This document shows positions 44,977 through 54,756 of a DNA stretch of 64,000 nucleotides, piece by piece. The notes under the pieces were generated by a model, which did not search any database, was not told the origin of the DNA, and worked only from the letters and a program-made list of their open reading frames with translations. The stretch is from Pedobacter hartonius (GTDB lineage: Bacteria > Bacteroidota > Bacteroidia > Sphingobacteriales > Sphingobacteriaceae). Location of the stretch: the NCBI RefSeq assembly GCF_900107535.1, contig NZ_FNRA01000003.1, positions 186,001-250,000 of the forward strand, read 5' to 3'. How positions within the stretch are numbered: position 1 is the stretch's first letter; the number at the start of each line of letters is the position of its first letter. The position numbers were made by a program, and so were the translations under genes.

Positions 44977-47214
44977 TTAATTTGATCTGAGCCTGATTAA
45001 TTTCAGCCTCAGGCTATTGCTTACTACCGAAACTGAACTCAGTGCCATCGCCGCACCGGCAATCATCGGGTTCAGCAAAAATCCGTTTACCGGGTATAAT
45101 ATCCCTGCTGCTAAAGGTATGCCAATCAGATTGTATATGAATGCCCAAAACAGGTTCTGCCTGATTGTCCTTACGGTAGCATGCGACAATTTTAATGCCC
45201 TCGGAACCAACCTGAGGTCAGACGATATGAGGGTTAGTTTTGCTACATCCATGGCGATATCTGATCCTCTGCCCATCGCAATGGAAAGGTCTGCCTGTGC
45301 CAGTGCCTCGCTGTCGTTAATTCCATCCCCGATCATAGCCACAACCCGTCCCTGCCGCTGCAGGTCTTTTATAAAATCTGCTTTTTCTGATGGCAGTACC
45401 TCTGCCCGGTAATGCTCAATACCTGTATCCCTGGCAACAGCTGCTGCCGTAAAGTTATTGTCGCCGGTAAGCATATAAACAGCTATTCCCTGTGCCTGCA
45501 AAGTGTTTACTGCCTCTTTTGATCCTTCTTTCAACTCATCTGCAATAGCCATTACGGCCAGTATTTTGCTGCTTCCGGTAAAGTAGATCAGGGTTCTGGC
45601 ATGCTGCTGAAAATCATTGATTTCTGCACTCAGTTCTGCAGGAACTACTATCTGCCGACTGAAAAGCACTTTATCACTGCCTGCAAAATAGAATTCGCCC
45701 CTGTGCTGCGCCTCTACTCCTATACCCGTGATACTCTTAAAAGCGCTCACTTCCTGCGCTTCAATAGCTTGTCCCTTCAGGAAACTTACTACCGCTGCGG
45801 CAAGAGGATGTTCAGACTGCTGTTCCATGGCAAGAAATATCCCCAGAAGGAATCTTGAGTTTACCTCCTGCCCCGCAGCCCATTTTATCGCCGTTACCGC
45901 AGGACGGCCCTGGGTGAGCGTACCCGTTTTATCCAGTACTACCGCATTTACCTTATATCCTGTTTCCAGTGCTTCGGCACCTTTTATGAGGATACCGGTT
46001 TCAGCACCTTTGCCTATCCCCACCATAATTGCCGTAGGCGTGGCAAGTCCCAGCGCACAGGGGCAGGCGATCACCAGTACGGTAACCATCGCCATCAGTC
46101 CCTGGCTCAATTTATATTCCCCTCCAAACGTCAGCCATGCACCAAAGGTAAGCAAGGCGATAAAAAGAACTACAGGCACAAATATCCCTGCAATTTTATC
46201 TACCGACTTCTGAACCGGAGCCCGGGAGCCCTGGGCTTCCTGTACCAGCCGGATGATCTGCGCCAGCACGGTATCTGAACCAACTTTTTCGGCATAAAAC
46301 CTGAAACTGCCTTTCTGATTGATCGTACCTGCAAAAACACTGTTACCGTTTTCTTTCAGTACTGCAACGGGTTCACCAGAGATTAAACTCTCATCTACGT
46401 ACGAACTTCCGGCATATACCTTTCCATCTACAGGGATCTTGTCACCCGGCCTCACCAATAGAAGATCGCCCGTTTTTACTGCCGAAATCTCTATTTCCTT
46501 TTCCCCGTCAAGACCTATCACGATCACCGTATTTGGCTGAAGGCCTATCAATTTTTTAATAGCCGAAGAAGTATTTGATTTTGCATTCTCTTCCAGCAGT
46601 TTACCCAGCATGATAAAAACGATCACTACGGCTGCTGCCTCATAATATACATGTGGGTGTATCCCTTTACTATGCCAGTATTCCGGATAAAAAGTATTAA
46701 ATACGCTAAAAAGATAAGATATACCCGTACTGAGCGCCACAAGGCTGTCCATATTTGCCCGGTGATGTCTGGCTTGTTTAAAGGCATTGATAAAAAAGTT
46801 CTTTCCAAACACGAACAGCACAGGTGTGGTCAGAACCAGCATATAATAGTTTGCGTAAGGTATGTCCATCAGAAACATGCCGATAATCACTACGGGTAAT
46901 GTAAGCACCGCGGCCAGAATAGTTCTTGTTTTTAAAGTGCTGTAACTTTCTTCCTGTGCAGCAGCCTGTTTTGCTGTGGCATTTACCTTATCCAGGATAA
47001 CATCATACCCCACACTTTGCAATGTCTCTTTAAATTGTGCAGGCTTTATAAACTGAGGGCGATACGCAATCCTAACCTGCTGCGTTGCATAATTGACTTC
47101 TGCAGTTTCTATTCCCGGCTGTGCATTTAAAATGGATTGCACACTTGATGCACAACCTGCACAAGTCATACCTAATACCGGAAGAGAAACTGTCTGAAGA
47201 TCTGGAGCTGACAT
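44977..47214 (-). CDS. copA: Copper-translocating P1B-type ATPase
   Basis: 745 residues with one N-terminal HMA domain (GMTCAGC, Cys18/Cys21), eight membrane helices, the phosphatase loop SGEP, the ion channel CPC in VIACPCALG, the phosphorylation site DKTGTLT and the nucleotide-binding SEHPLA and GDGIND. CPC and the HMA site indicate Cu(I)/Ag(I) export across the inner membrane. It is the first gene of a copA-copZ-regulator operon. Confidence 0.95.
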   Translation of the reverse strand: MSAPDLQTVSLPVLGMTCAGCASSVQSILNAQPGIETAEVNYATQQVRIAYRPQFIKPAQFKETLQSVGYDVILDKVNATAKQAAAQEESYSTLKTRTILAAVLTLPVVIIGMFLMDIPYANYYMLVLTTPVLFVFGKNFFINAFKQARHHRANMDSLVALSTGISYLFSVFNTFYPEYWHSKGIHPHVYYEAAAVVIVFIMLGKLLEENAKSNTSSAIKKLIGLQPNTVIVIGLDGEKEIEISAVKTGDLLLVRPGDKIPVDGKVYAGSSYVDESLISGEPVAVLKENGNSVFAGTINQKGSFRFYAEKVGSDTVLAQIIRLVQEAQGSRAPVQKSVDKIAGIFVPVVLFIALLTFGAWLTFGGEYKLSQGLMAMVTVLVIACPCALGLATPTAIMVGIGKGAETGILIKGAEALETGYKVNAVVLDKTGTLTQGRPAVTAIKWAAGQEVNSRFLLGIFLAMEQQSEHPLAAAVVSFLKGQAIEAQEVSAFKSITGIGVEAQHRGEFYFAGSDKVLFSRQIVVPAELSAEINDFQQHARTLIYFTGSSKILAVMAIADELKEGSKEAVNTLQAQGIAVYMLTGDNNFTAAAVARDTGIEHYRAEVLPSEKADFIKDLQRQGRVVAMIGDGINDSEALAQADLSIAMGRGSDIAMDVAKLTLISSDLRLVPRALKLSHATVRTIRQNLFWAFIYNLIGIPLAAGILYPVNGFLLNPMIAGAAMALSSVSVVSNSLRLKLIRLRSN

Positions 47215-47232
47215 CTGTATCTATTTATATCA

Positions 47233-47240
47233 CAAAGATA
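47233..47240 (-). promoter_or_regulatory. Putative -7 box TATCTTTG of the copA operon
   Basis: The complement reads TATCTTTG, an exact TAnnTTTG match, 19 bases before the copA ATG. No clear -33 element lies at the usual spacing, which might fit an activator-dependent promoter. Confidence 0.45.
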
Positions 47241-47316
47241 CACCCCCGGCAGGCTAAAGATTTACATGATTTTGTTATAAAATTTCAAAATTCGAACCAA
47301 GCCCGGGTTAAAGGCG

Positions 47317-47592
47317 CTATTCATACATTGAAGTAATTTTAACGCAGTATAACCAGTACTTGTGGTCATATCCGTTCTGATAAACAAAATATTCCAGTTC
47401 ACCGATATTGGTTGGGCGGTCAAGCAGATCATGCACATTAAAAAGTTCAGGCACACTGGCCGAAAATACAACTATTGATATCAGATTTTTATTGAGATCA
47501 TATATTTTCAGCTTCCTCCTGCCAAAGTCGCATTCAATACTTTCACCATTGATTTCCCTACTAAAATCCTTAAGGGTAATTTCTCTGTCCAT
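47317..47592 (-). CDS. Small hypothetical protein
   Basis: 91 residues, soluble, mixed strands and helices (KLKIYDLNKNLISIVVFSA). No family recognised. The frame is clean with plausible codon use. It is a short single gene between the copA promoter and the divergent membrane peptide. Confidence 0.5.
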   Translation of the reverse strand: MDREITLKDFSREINGESIECDFGRRKLKIYDLNKNLISIVVFSASVPELFNVHDLLDRPTNIGELEYFVYQNGYDHKYWLYCVKITSMYE

Positions 47593-47741
47593 AATTGTGA
47601 TCTTAACGCTAAAAATAATAAAAAATTATATAGAAAAGCGCATTGATCTTCTTTGCAATTAATTTTACAAATTACTTAACATTTTTTTTCATTTTTTCAC
47701 ACAAAATACTTACCTTTTCTCTAACCAAATATAGATACATT

Positions 47742-47906
47742 ATGAGTAACCTTATCATCTTTGCATTACATATGGCAGTAGCCATATTTATCGTGATCCC
47801 AATGTTCCTTTTGTTGTTCACCTTAAAGTTCTTTAAAGTGACTTATCAGCTGATAAAACATTATGTATTGCATATTGAAGAACCTCAGCCCACCATCGCT
47901 CACTAG
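47742..47906 (+). CDS. Small single-span membrane protein
   Basis: From the ATG at 47742 the product has 54 residues: a membrane helix (about 4-27, LHMAVAIFIVIPMFLLLFTL) and a short hydrophilic tail. A start at 47643 would add a Phe-rich tract with no family character. No function recognised. It ends before a strong bidirectional terminator. Confidence 0.55.
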   Translation: MSNLIIFALHMAVAIFIVIPMFLLLFTLKFFKVTYQLIKHYVLHIEEPQPTIAH

Positions 47907-47954
47907 TGACGGAATGACAATATCCTGCAGTCAGGGCTAATAACTGCAATATAT

Positions 47955-47990
47955 AAAAGCCGGCATTTCTGAGTTGAAATACCGGCTTTT
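47955..47990. terminator. Bidirectional intrinsic terminator
   Basis: AAAAGCCGG-ATTTC pairs with GAAAT-CCGGCTTTT around a 6-base loop. It serves the small membrane gene and the convergent stress-protein gene at 48007. Confidence 0.88.
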
Positions 47991-48006
47991 ATGAAATGAT
48001 CACGAC

Positions 48007-48567
48007 TTAAAAATCGAGATTACCTTCTACAGAATCATCCATCGTTTTACCTGTCACCACGGAAGCCGCCATTTTAGCGAAGGCCACCATATCACCATGT
48101 TTATTGTCCCAGTAGTATACATTGGTAGGTACCACTTTCAACAAACTGATATTCAAATCATCCTTGCCATCCTGGAACCACACTTTAAGCAAGGGCTTCC
48201 ATAATTCGTCAATTTTCTCCTGCTCAGTAACGATCTCAGAAATACCATAGATATTCAGAAAACCGGAATTGGTAGATTCCTGGAAAAAGAGGTGGGTAAA
48301 AGGGTCAGACGCAATCTCGGCATTCTTGGTACTGTCTTTCATACTCATAAACCATAAATTTCCCTCCTCATCAACGTCCAGTACAGCCATAGGCCGCACA
48401 GACAATGGCAATCCCGTTTTAATATTTGTACAGAAGAAACAGGTCTCTGCTTTTGTAGCGATATGTTTTAATTTTTCAAGTGCCGCAGCACCTTCTAAAG
48501 TTTTGATATGCTCGTCGGTAGGCTGTGTGTTGTTCGAACTATCTCTTGAGTTTTGATAATTTTCCAT
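48007..48567 (-). CDS. Pyridoxamine-phosphate-oxidase-fold general stress protein
   Basis: 186 residues with a split-barrel FMN-binding fold of the general stress protein 26 type. Indicative segments are PLSVRPMAVLDVDEEGNLWFMS and FLNIYGISEIV. These proteins bind FMN or FAD and are induced by salt and oxidative stress. They do not act as true PNP oxidases. Single gene. Confidence 0.85.
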   Translation of the reverse strand: MENYQNSRDSSNNTQPTDEHIKTLEGAAALEKLKHIATKAETCFFCTNIKTGLPLSVRPMAVLDVDEEGNLWFMSMKDSTKNAEIASDPFTHLFFQESTNSGFLNIYGISEIVTEQEKIDELWKPLLKVWFQDGKDDLNISLLKVVPTNVYYWDNKHGDMVAFAKMAASVVTGKTMDDSVEGNLDF

Positions 48568-48725
48568 AATTGTTCTCTTTGGTAGATGAGTTATTTCAAC
48601 ACTTTTGCCCGTGTTTTGTTTTTAGCAGCCTTATAAACATATACAAAATCAGGGACTAAAGTTCCCCTTTGAACACAAGTACACTTGCAATCAAACAATC
48701 GACCATAATTTTGGTTAATGCATCT

Positions 48726-49004
48726 ATGGACGTATTTAACATTAAAATAGGATTTGGAGAGAATGAATTAACACTCACCATTCTGCCGGCTGAAGAAGGA
48801 CAGTATAAGATTATCTATTATGGTGGTATCCTTGGAGCCATCCGCCTGGAAGCTGACAATGAAAGCTGGGAAAAAGTGCCTGATGATGAATTAGAAGCAG
48901 GTGACCTTCCATTTTACCAACATGACCTAAGCGCAGACCGGCTGGATATTATACTGGACGAGCGAACTGTGCGCCGCATTGGGGAAGAAATAAATACCCG
49001 TTAA
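48726..49004 (+). CDS. Small hypothetical protein
   Basis: From the ATG at 48726 (MDVFNIKIGFG) the product has 92 residues. A TTG at 48669 would add 19. Mixed alpha/beta (NELTLTILPAEEGQYKIIYY, then VPDDELEAGDLPFY). It looks like a compact soluble domain with no recognised function. Confidence 0.6.
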   Translation: MDVFNIKIGFGENELTLTILPAEEGQYKIIYYGGILGAIRLEADNESWEKVPDDELEAGDLPFYQHDLSADRLDIILDERTVRRIGEEINTR

Positions 49005-49008
49005 TAAA

Positions 49009-49036
49009 AAACCCCTCTACCAATCGGTAAAAGGGG
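49009..49036 (-). terminator. Intrinsic terminator downstream of the PPK2 gene
   Basis: On the minus strand CCCCTTTTACC pairs with GGTAGAGGGG (a mismatched inner stem) and runs into TTTTTT. On the plus strand no T tract follows, so it belongs mainly to the polyphosphate kinase transcript, 166 bases beyond its stop. Confidence 0.6.
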
Positions 49037-49201
49037 CTCAAAACACACACTATTTTTCCTTAAATTTATCATAAATTATGAGGCGCTACACACACTATAT
49101 TTATTGTAACAAATATCTTACCATTAATGTAGAGCCTATCTGCCATCAAATGAATAACTTACGATTTAGCACGTTAATATTCAGCTTCAATCCCTGATTA
49201 C

Positions 49202-50083
49202 TTATGCTTCTGCCTGAAGTTTTTCCTTGTGCTCTTCCAGCTTAGCCACTTCCTGTTCAGGCAATTCCGGAAATTTAAGATCGAGATCTTTAAAAGCCTG
49301 CTCAATGACCTGGCTGATGGTCAAACGCGCAAACCACTTTTTATCGGCCGGGATGATATACCATGGTGCTTTCTCTGTTGAGGTTTCATTTATTGCCTCT
49401 TCATAGGCCGACATGTATTTCTTCCAGAGGTCCCGTTCCGTAAGATCTGCCGAAGAAAACTTCCAGTTTTTTGAGGGGTCATTGATCCTTTCGATCAGAC
49501 GTTCCTTTTGCTCTTCTTCAGAAACATGCAGAAAAAACTTCAGGATGATCGTCCCGTTCTCTGTAAGGTGTTTTTCAAAATTGCGGATACTTTCATAACG
49601 CGCTTTCCAGAAATCATCATTCACCTTTTTCGTATCGGCATATCCCGGGATCCTTTCATTAAGAATGTATTCGGGGTGCACCTTACAGACCAGTACATTC
49701 TCATAATGAGAGCGGTTATGGATACCTATCCTCCCTCTTTGCGGAAGGGCCAGGTAATGCCGCCATAAAAAATCATGTTCATATTCATTGGCAGTAGGCG
49801 TTTTAAAGCTGAACACCTGACAGCCCTGCGGATTTAAGCCAGACATTACGTGTGATATGGCACTGTCCTTCCCTGCTGCATCCATTGCCTGAAAAATGAT
49901 CAGAACGGAATGTGAGTTTCCTGCATATAAGGTCTCCTGGTATTTGCTCAGTTTCTCCTTCACTACTTCGAGGGTGACTTTCCCGACCTCTTTGTCCGTA
50001 TCTCCCGTATAATTTGTACTAAAGTCTTTCAATTTTATTTTCCGCCCTGAAGGCGCCAAAAAGCGATCTGTATCTTTGCTCAT
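49202..50083 (-). CDS. ppk2: Polyphosphate kinase 2 (PPK2) family
   Basis: 293 residues. Walker A is [10 protein letters not shown] (about 66-75), and the lid region with [15 protein letters not shown] and Walker B-like segments are typical of PPK2. The enzyme moves phosphate from polyphosphate to nucleotides (or the reverse). Which nucleotide is used (class I, II or III) cannot be told here. Confidence 0.92.
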   Translation of the reverse strand: MSKDTDRFLAPSGRKIKLKDFSTNYTGDTDKEVGKVTLEVVKEKLSKYQETLYAGNSHSVLIIFQAMDAAGKDSAISHVMSGLNPQGCQVFSFKTPTANEYEHDFLWRHYLALPQRGRIGIHNRSHYENVLVCKVHPEYILNERIPGYADTKKVNDDFWKARYESIRNFEKHLTENGTIILKFFLHVSEEEQKERLIERINDPSKNWKFSSADLTERDLWKKYMSAYEEAINETSTEKAPWYIIPADKKWFARLTISQVIEQAFKDLDLKFPELPEQEVAKLEEHKEKLQAEA

Positions 50084-50287
50084 TTATATGTGTTTTAAAA
50101 AACCGTGTGGTAGGTTAGATTGTTTAATCTGCTTAAAACCAGGCAGCTTAAACTACCCGGAGCCAATGAAAGGCAACGTATTTTAGAATGGCTAAAATTT
50201 TAGTGATTTATTTACGTTAATTTGCACATTAAGTCTTTAACAAGAATTTCATAAGAACTGTTTTACTAAATTTTTTGACCATATCAA

Positions 50288-52738
50288 ATGTTTAAAGAGA
50301 TCCATAATAAATACCTCCGATATTTATCCATATTTATCTTCAGTATCATCATCTTCTTTTGCGCACTGCAGCTAAATTTTCTCTGGCTGTTTGGTTACTC
50401 CCCCTCTATCCATGATATTAAAACACCAACCCTCAGCGTAGGATCAGAACTTTATACTTCAGATGGTGTACTGATAGGCAGGTATTACAAGGAAAACCGC
50501 ACGCCGGTTGACTTTAAACAAATATCCCCTAGTGTGATCAATGCGCTGGTGGCTACGGAAGATGTCAGGTTCTACAAACATATGGGGATTGACTTCCGCT
50601 CACTGTTATCCAGCGGACTCTCCACAGCAACCGGGGACAGACGTGGTGCGAGCACCATCACCCAGCAGCTGGCTAAAAACATGTACAGGACCAGGTACAA
50701 TAAGTCACAGGGGTTTATCAAACATATCCCCGTTGTCCGTACCATTGTTTCAAAGCTTAAAGAATGGATGACCGCAGTAAAGCTGGAATCTAACTATTCC
50801 AAAAATGATATCATTACCATGTATCTCAATACGGTATCATTTGGAAACAACACTTACGGTATCAAAACAGCCGCCAGAATATATTTTGATAAACAGACAG
50901 ATTCCCTTACCGTTCCCGAATCAGCCATGCTGGTAGGAATGCTCAAAGGAACTTCTACCTATAACCCTGTACGTTATCCGGAACGTGCCCTGGAAAGAAG
51001 GAACGTTTCTCTGTCCCAGATGAATAAATACGGATACATCAGCAATGCTGAACTAACCGATTATAAAAGCTTGCCACTGAAACTAAAAGCAGGAAGAATA
51101 GATGAAGGAAGTGACGGAGATTCCTACCTGAGAGCTGCTGTATCCAAGTACCTCGAAAAATGGTGTAAAGACAACAAGTATGATCTGTATGAAGATGGAC
51201 TAAAGATCTATACTACCATCGACTCTAAACTGCAGAAATATGCAGAGGAAGCGGTGGCAGATCAGATGAGGATCATACAAAAGAGATTTTACAATGTATG
51301 GGGCAATGAAGATCCATGGCAAGATTCGGAAAAGCACAAAGTTGATTACCCCGGCCGTGCCATGCATAACCTGCCGATCTACTCCCTGTTACAAAAGAAA
51401 TATGCAAATACACCCGATTCCATCACAGCCTATTTCAATAAAAAGAAGAAAATGAAGATCTTCTCCTATAAGGGAGACCGGGATACGCTTTTCTCTACAC
51501 TGGATTCTATCCGCTATTATGGAAAGATCATGAATACCGGTATGATGACACTCGATCCGTTTACCGGCAAGATCAAAGTATGGGTGGGCGGCGTAGACCA
51601 TAAGTTCTTTAAATACGATCACGTTAACCAGGCCAAAAGGCAGGCAGGATCTACATTCAAACCCTTCGCTTACCTTGCTGCTTTTGAAAGTGGCATGAGC
51701 CCCTGCGATACCTTCGTGGATAAACCTGTAAGAATCAAATACGAAGAAAACGGTAAAACGGAGTATTGGGAACCAAGAAATGCCGACTGGAATACGACTT
51801 ACAGAGAGATGTCACTCCGCGCTGCCATGGGCCGTTCGGTAAATACCGTAACTGCACAGGTAACGGAAAAGGTAGGATGGGATAATGTGGTAAAATGGGC
51901 GCATGAATGCGGCATCGACAGCCACCTGCAATCTGTACCTTCTGTAAGTTTAGGTCCTAATGATGTTTCCGTATACGAAATGGTACGGGCTTATGGTACT
52001 TTCCTTAACAAAGGGGTAAGAACAGATCCGATCCTGGTAGAGAAAATTACTGACCAGGACAATAATGTGATCGAGGATTTTGTAGCCAAGACAAAAAGGG
52101 TACTTTCAGAAGAAATTGCATGGCTGATGCTCTATATGTTCAGAGGTGGAATGGAAGAACCGGGAGGAACATCCCAGGCGCTATGGGAATGGGATCTCTG
52201 GAAAAAGAATAACCAGATTGGCGGAAAAACAGGTACCTCATCTGATTATGTAGACGCCTGGTATATGGGCATCACTAAAGACCTGGTAACGGGTGTTTGG
52301 GTGGGTTGTGACGAACGCTCTGCCCACTTTAAAAACGGTGAAACTGGCGAAGGATCACATACTGCGCTTCCTATCTTTGCAAAATTCATGGAAAAAGTTT
52401 ACCGTGATAAGAGCTCCGGTTATACCTATGGGCCTTTCCCTAAAGCAACAGTGCCGATTACCAGGAGTATTGACTGCCCTACACCTGTTTATGTTGCCGA
52501 TACGGCAGCAACGGATAGCCTGGCTGTAGATTCAACCAGTTTTACTCCGCCTGCCGAAGGCGAAGCCGCTACCCAGGAAAAACAGGAAGAAGTAAAACCT
52601 GAAGAAAAGAAGGCCCCTGAACCTTCACCAAAACAATTGCCGCCAGCACCCTTAACCCGTAAGGAAGAGCGGGAACTCAGAAAAAAACAGCGTCAGGAAG
52701 AACGGGAGAGAAAAAAGAACGAGAAAACAGAGAACTAG
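50288..52738 (+). CDS. Penicillin-binding protein 1A (bifunctional)
   Basis: 816 residues. A cytoplasmic start and membrane helix (about 12-35) lead to a GT51 transglycosylase with catalytic Glu91 (ATEDVRFY) and GASTITQQLAKN. The transpeptidase has Ser455-x-x-Lys (GSTFKPF), SVN, and KTG at 647-649 (GGKTGTSSDYVDAW). The last about 60 residues are Pro/Glu/Lys-rich and very basic, probably a disordered tail. It builds and crosslinks peptidoglycan at the inner membrane. Confidence 0.94.
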   Translation: MFKEIHNKYLRYLSIFIFSIIIFFCALQLNFLWLFGYSPSIHDIKTPTLSVGSELYTSDGVLIGRYYKENRTPVDFKQISPSVINALVATEDVRFYKHMGIDFRSLLSSGLSTATGDRRGASTITQQLAKNMYRTRYNKSQGFIKHIPVVRTIVSKLKEWMTAVKLESNYSKNDIITMYLNTVSFGNNTYGIKTAARIYFDKQTDSLTVPESAMLVGMLKGTSTYNPVRYPERALERRNVSLSQMNKYGYISNAELTDYKSLPLKLKAGRIDEGSDGDSYLRAAVSKYLEKWCKDNKYDLYEDGLKIYTTIDSKLQKYAEEAVADQMRIIQKRFYNVWGNEDPWQDSEKHKVDYPGRAMHNLPIYSLLQKKYANTPDSITAYFNKKKKMKIFSYKGDRDTLFSTLDSIRYYGKIMNTGMMTLDPFTGKIKVWVGGVDHKFFKYDHVNQAKRQAGSTFKPFAYLAAFESGMSPCDTFVDKPVRIKYEENGKTEYWEPRNADWNTTYREMSLRAAMGRSVNTVTAQVTEKVGWDNVVKWAHECGIDSHLQSVPSVSLGPNDVSVYEMVRAYGTFLNKGVRTDPILVEKITDQDNNVIEDFVAKTKRVLSEEIAWLMLYMFRGGMEEPGGTSQALWEWDLWKKNNQIGGKTGTSSDYVDAWYMGITKDLVTGVWVGCDERSAHFKNGETGEGSHTALPIFAKFMEKVYRDKSSGYTYGPFPKATVPITRSIDCPTPVYVADTAATDSLAVDSTSFTPPAEGEAATQEKQEEVKPEEKKAPEPSPKQLPPAPLTRKEERELRKKQRQEERERKKNEKTEN

Positions 52739-52808
52739 ACCTTGGACCTGATCTGGAGAAGCAGAATGGCGCGCAAGGGTATATCTCCGAAACAGCAAGC
52801 ATATACAC

Positions 52809-52846
52809 AAAAGGCCGGATGGAACTCAAAAACCAGCCGGCCTTTC
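52809..52846. terminator. Bidirectional terminator between PBP1A and the GIY-YIG gene
   Basis: AAAGGCCGG pairs with CCGGCCTTT around a loop of about 18 bases. The T tracts are short on both strands, so termination may be partial. Confidence 0.65.
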
Positions 52847-52904
52847 TCATTTATGGCAGTAGTTATGTTATGTACTGCTATATAATGGCGCCGGGTCAAG
52901 AAAG

Positions 52905-53255
52905 CTATGACATGATTGTCAGCGGCATTTTCACTTGCGTAGGTATTGGCCTGTTCATGGTGATATGCTCAAAATCCAGACCTATGGTCAGATCAATCCA
53001 GTCGGGGTTACATGAACGTACCAGACGTTCTTTCTGCATTCTGGTAAACCGGCTGATCAGTTTAAAGCGACTAAGCGCCTGGCTCTCCGTTTTAAACTCT
53101 TCAAAATAAACCAACCGGGTAAGCTGCTGTGCATTGTCAAAAAACAGGCTTGGCATCTGCTTGTAAAAATCAAGCGTTTTAATCAGATCAGCGCTCATTC
53201 CAACGTGTAAACTAGTACGGTTCCTATCGGTTACGATGTAGACAAATTTTTTCAT
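52905..53255 (-). CDS. GIY-YIG nuclease-fold protein
   Basis: 116 residues. FVYIVTDRNRTSLHVGMS is the diverged GIY-YIG pair (YIV ... HVG), followed by a helix with Asp-Leu and LVYFEEFKTESQAL, where the catalytic Glu of YURI/UvrC-type proteins falls. The C-terminus is Lys/Arg-poor. Such small proteins may act as DNA endonucleases, but the key GIY/YIG residues differ, so activity is uncertain. It is divergent from a LexA-like regulator and shares its operator region. Confidence 0.78.
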   Translation of the reverse strand: MKKFVYIVTDRNRTSLHVGMSADLIKTLDFYKQMPSLFFDNAQQLTRLVYFEEFKTESQALSRFKLISRFTRMQKERLVRSCNPDWIDLTIGLDFEHITMNRPIPTQVKMPLTIMS

Positions 53256-53278
53256 TGCTTTCAGCTTAAATTATTACC

Positions 53279-53361
53279 ACTAATTAAATTAGTATATATA
53301 TTTGGAGTACGAATAAATATTACTAACTTTATTGGTACAATATTACTAACTATTTTAGTAA
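53279..53361. promoter_or_regulatory. Operator region with palindromes and a direct repeat between GIY-YIG and the S24 regulator
   Basis: ACTAATT-a-AATTAGT (53279-53293) is a perfect 7-bp palindrome next to a -7-like TATATTTG (53297-53304). TTACTAA-(5)-TTAGTAA (53343-53361) is another perfect palindrome. The 11-mer TATTACTAACT occurs at 53318 and again at 53341, 23 bases apart. The repeated TACTAA/TTAGTA core fits a dimeric HTH regulator that controls both divergent genes. Confidence 0.65.
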
Positions 53362-53389
53362 AAACAAATTATTTCTAATCTTTTATTTT

Positions 53390-54166
53390 ATGTCGAATAT
53401 TTCCAGCAATCTCAAATACTTAAGAAAGAAAAAAGGCCATACACAACAGCAATTTGCTGATTTAATGGAAATTAAAAGATCACTCGTAGGTGCCTACGAG
53501 GAAGACCGGGCAGAGCCTAAATATGAATTACTAAAAAAAATAGCAGAGTATTTTGAACTGACAATTGATGAGTTTATCAACGAAACTGTCAATGAAAAAT
53601 GGAAACCAAAATTAAAAAGCCAGGGATCCAACCTCAGGATCCTCAGTATTTCCGTTGATCAGCATGACAATGAGAATATTGAAATGGTTCCCGTAAAGGC
53701 CAGTGCAGGTTATTTAAATGGATTTGCTGACCCTGAATATATCAAAGACCTGCCAAAATTTCAGCTTCCCCTGCCTGCATTAAAACAGGGTACTTTCAGG
53801 GCTTTTGAGATCGTGGGAGATTCCATGTTGCCTATCCAGCCCGGAAGTGTGATCATTGGAGAGTATATGGACAATTGGAATGATGTTAAAACCGGAGAAA
53901 CCTATGTAATTGTCAGCAAGAATGAAGGGGTGGTATACAAACGCGCAGGAAACCGTTTCAAAGAGAACAAAGAGATGAAACTTGTTTCAGATAACAAGAT
54001 GTATGACCCTTATATGGTGGCAGCCGAAGATATTCTGGAGATCTGGAAAGCAAAAGCCTTTATCAGCTCTACCCTGCCTGATCCTACACCTGAGCCTACG
54101 ATAGAAACCCTGACCAATATGATGTCCCAGATGCAGAAATCACTTTCACAAATGAATAAAAATTAA
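53390..54166 (+). CDS. XRE-type repressor with LexA/S24 self-cleavage domain
   Basis: 258 residues: an N-terminal helix-turn-helix (about 5-62, HTQQQFADLMEIKRSL), a linker and an S24 peptidase domain with Ser145 (VGDSMLP), Lys184 (VVYKRAGN) and a possible Ala106-Gly107 cleavage site (KASAGYL). The Ser-Lys spacing of 39 residues and the A-G placement fit LexA/CI-type repressors, so it may be cleaved after DNA damage or another signal. Palindromes upstream suggest that it represses itself and the divergent GIY-YIG gene. Confidence 0.87.
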   Translation: MSNISSNLKYLRKKKGHTQQQFADLMEIKRSLVGAYEEDRAEPKYELLKKIAEYFELTIDEFINETVNEKWKPKLKSQGSNLRILSISVDQHDNENIEMVPVKASAGYLNGFADPEYIKDLPKFQLPLPALKQGTFRAFEIVGDSMLPIQPGSVIIGEYMDNWNDVKTGETYVIVSKNEGVVYKRAGNRFKENKEMKLVSDNKMYDPYMVAAEDILEIWKAKAFISSTLPDPTPEPTIETLTNMMSQMQKSLSQMNKN

Positions 54167-54299
54167 TATTTCATCCCTGGATTAAACCGTTTTGCTTTTT
54201 TCTGATCCAATACACAAAACCAAACAAAATGAGACGGTCATGAGAGCCTGCATCTTCAAATGAAAGGCTCATGATTAGTCATCACCTATAATTACAGAC

Positions 54300-54683
54300 A
54301 TGAAAAAACTATTTCTGACACTCGCTATCGCTTTAATTGGATTTACTGCAGCCCATGCACAGACTGCAACCCATAAAGAAAAAACCACTCCGGCACAAAA
54401 AGCAGAGAAAAGTACCGCTAAATTGCAAAAGGAGCTTTCACTGACTGCCGATCAAAAGCAAAAAGTTTATGCCATAGAGCTGGATAAGTTTCAGAAAGCC
54501 GAAAGCCTGCACACATCAGGTCATCAAGCAAAACAGGCACAGAAAGATCAGCACAAAGCGATTAAAATGGAAACTGAGGCAAAACTGGATAAGGTTCTCA
54601 ACGCAGCACAAAAGAAAAAGCTGACCGCCCTGCAGACGGAGAAGAAAGCTCAGAAAAGAGCCTCAAAAGAGAAAAAAGCTTAA
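54300..54683 (+). CDS. Secreted Ala/Lys/Gln-rich helical protein
   Basis: 127 residues with a signal peptide (cleavage near AHAQ, residue 21). The mature part is all-helical, with LSLTADQKQKVYAIEL and LNAAQKKKLTALQ, similar to the periplasmic Spy/CpxP-like or DUF4890-type proteins of Bacteroidota. Probably an envelope-stress helper; the family is not certain. Confidence 0.7.
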   Translation: MKKLFLTLAIALIGFTAAHAQTATHKEKTTPAQKAEKSTAKLQKELSLTADQKQKVYAIELDKFQKAESLHTSGHQAKQAQKDQHKAIKMETEAKLDKVLNAAQKKKLTALQTEKKAQKRASKEKKA

Positions 54684-54706
54684 TTCACCAGAAATTACTG
54701 ATCAAT

Positions 54707-54737
54707 AAAAAAGGGGAGCAAATTGCTCCCCTTTTTT
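54707..54737. terminator. Bidirectional intrinsic terminator
   Basis: AAAAAAGGGGAGCAA pairs with TTGCTCCCCTTTTTT around a very short loop. It ends both the helical-protein gene and the convergent thrS-infC-rpmI-rplT operon. Confidence 0.92.
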
Positions 54738-54756
54738 ATTGATCTATTTTTTATTT

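Noticed and set aside
49038..49201. Possible small RNA between the PPK2 terminator and its gene
   Set aside because: The region could be only a long 3' untranslated part of the PPK2 transcript. I see no promoter box or stable fold in it.
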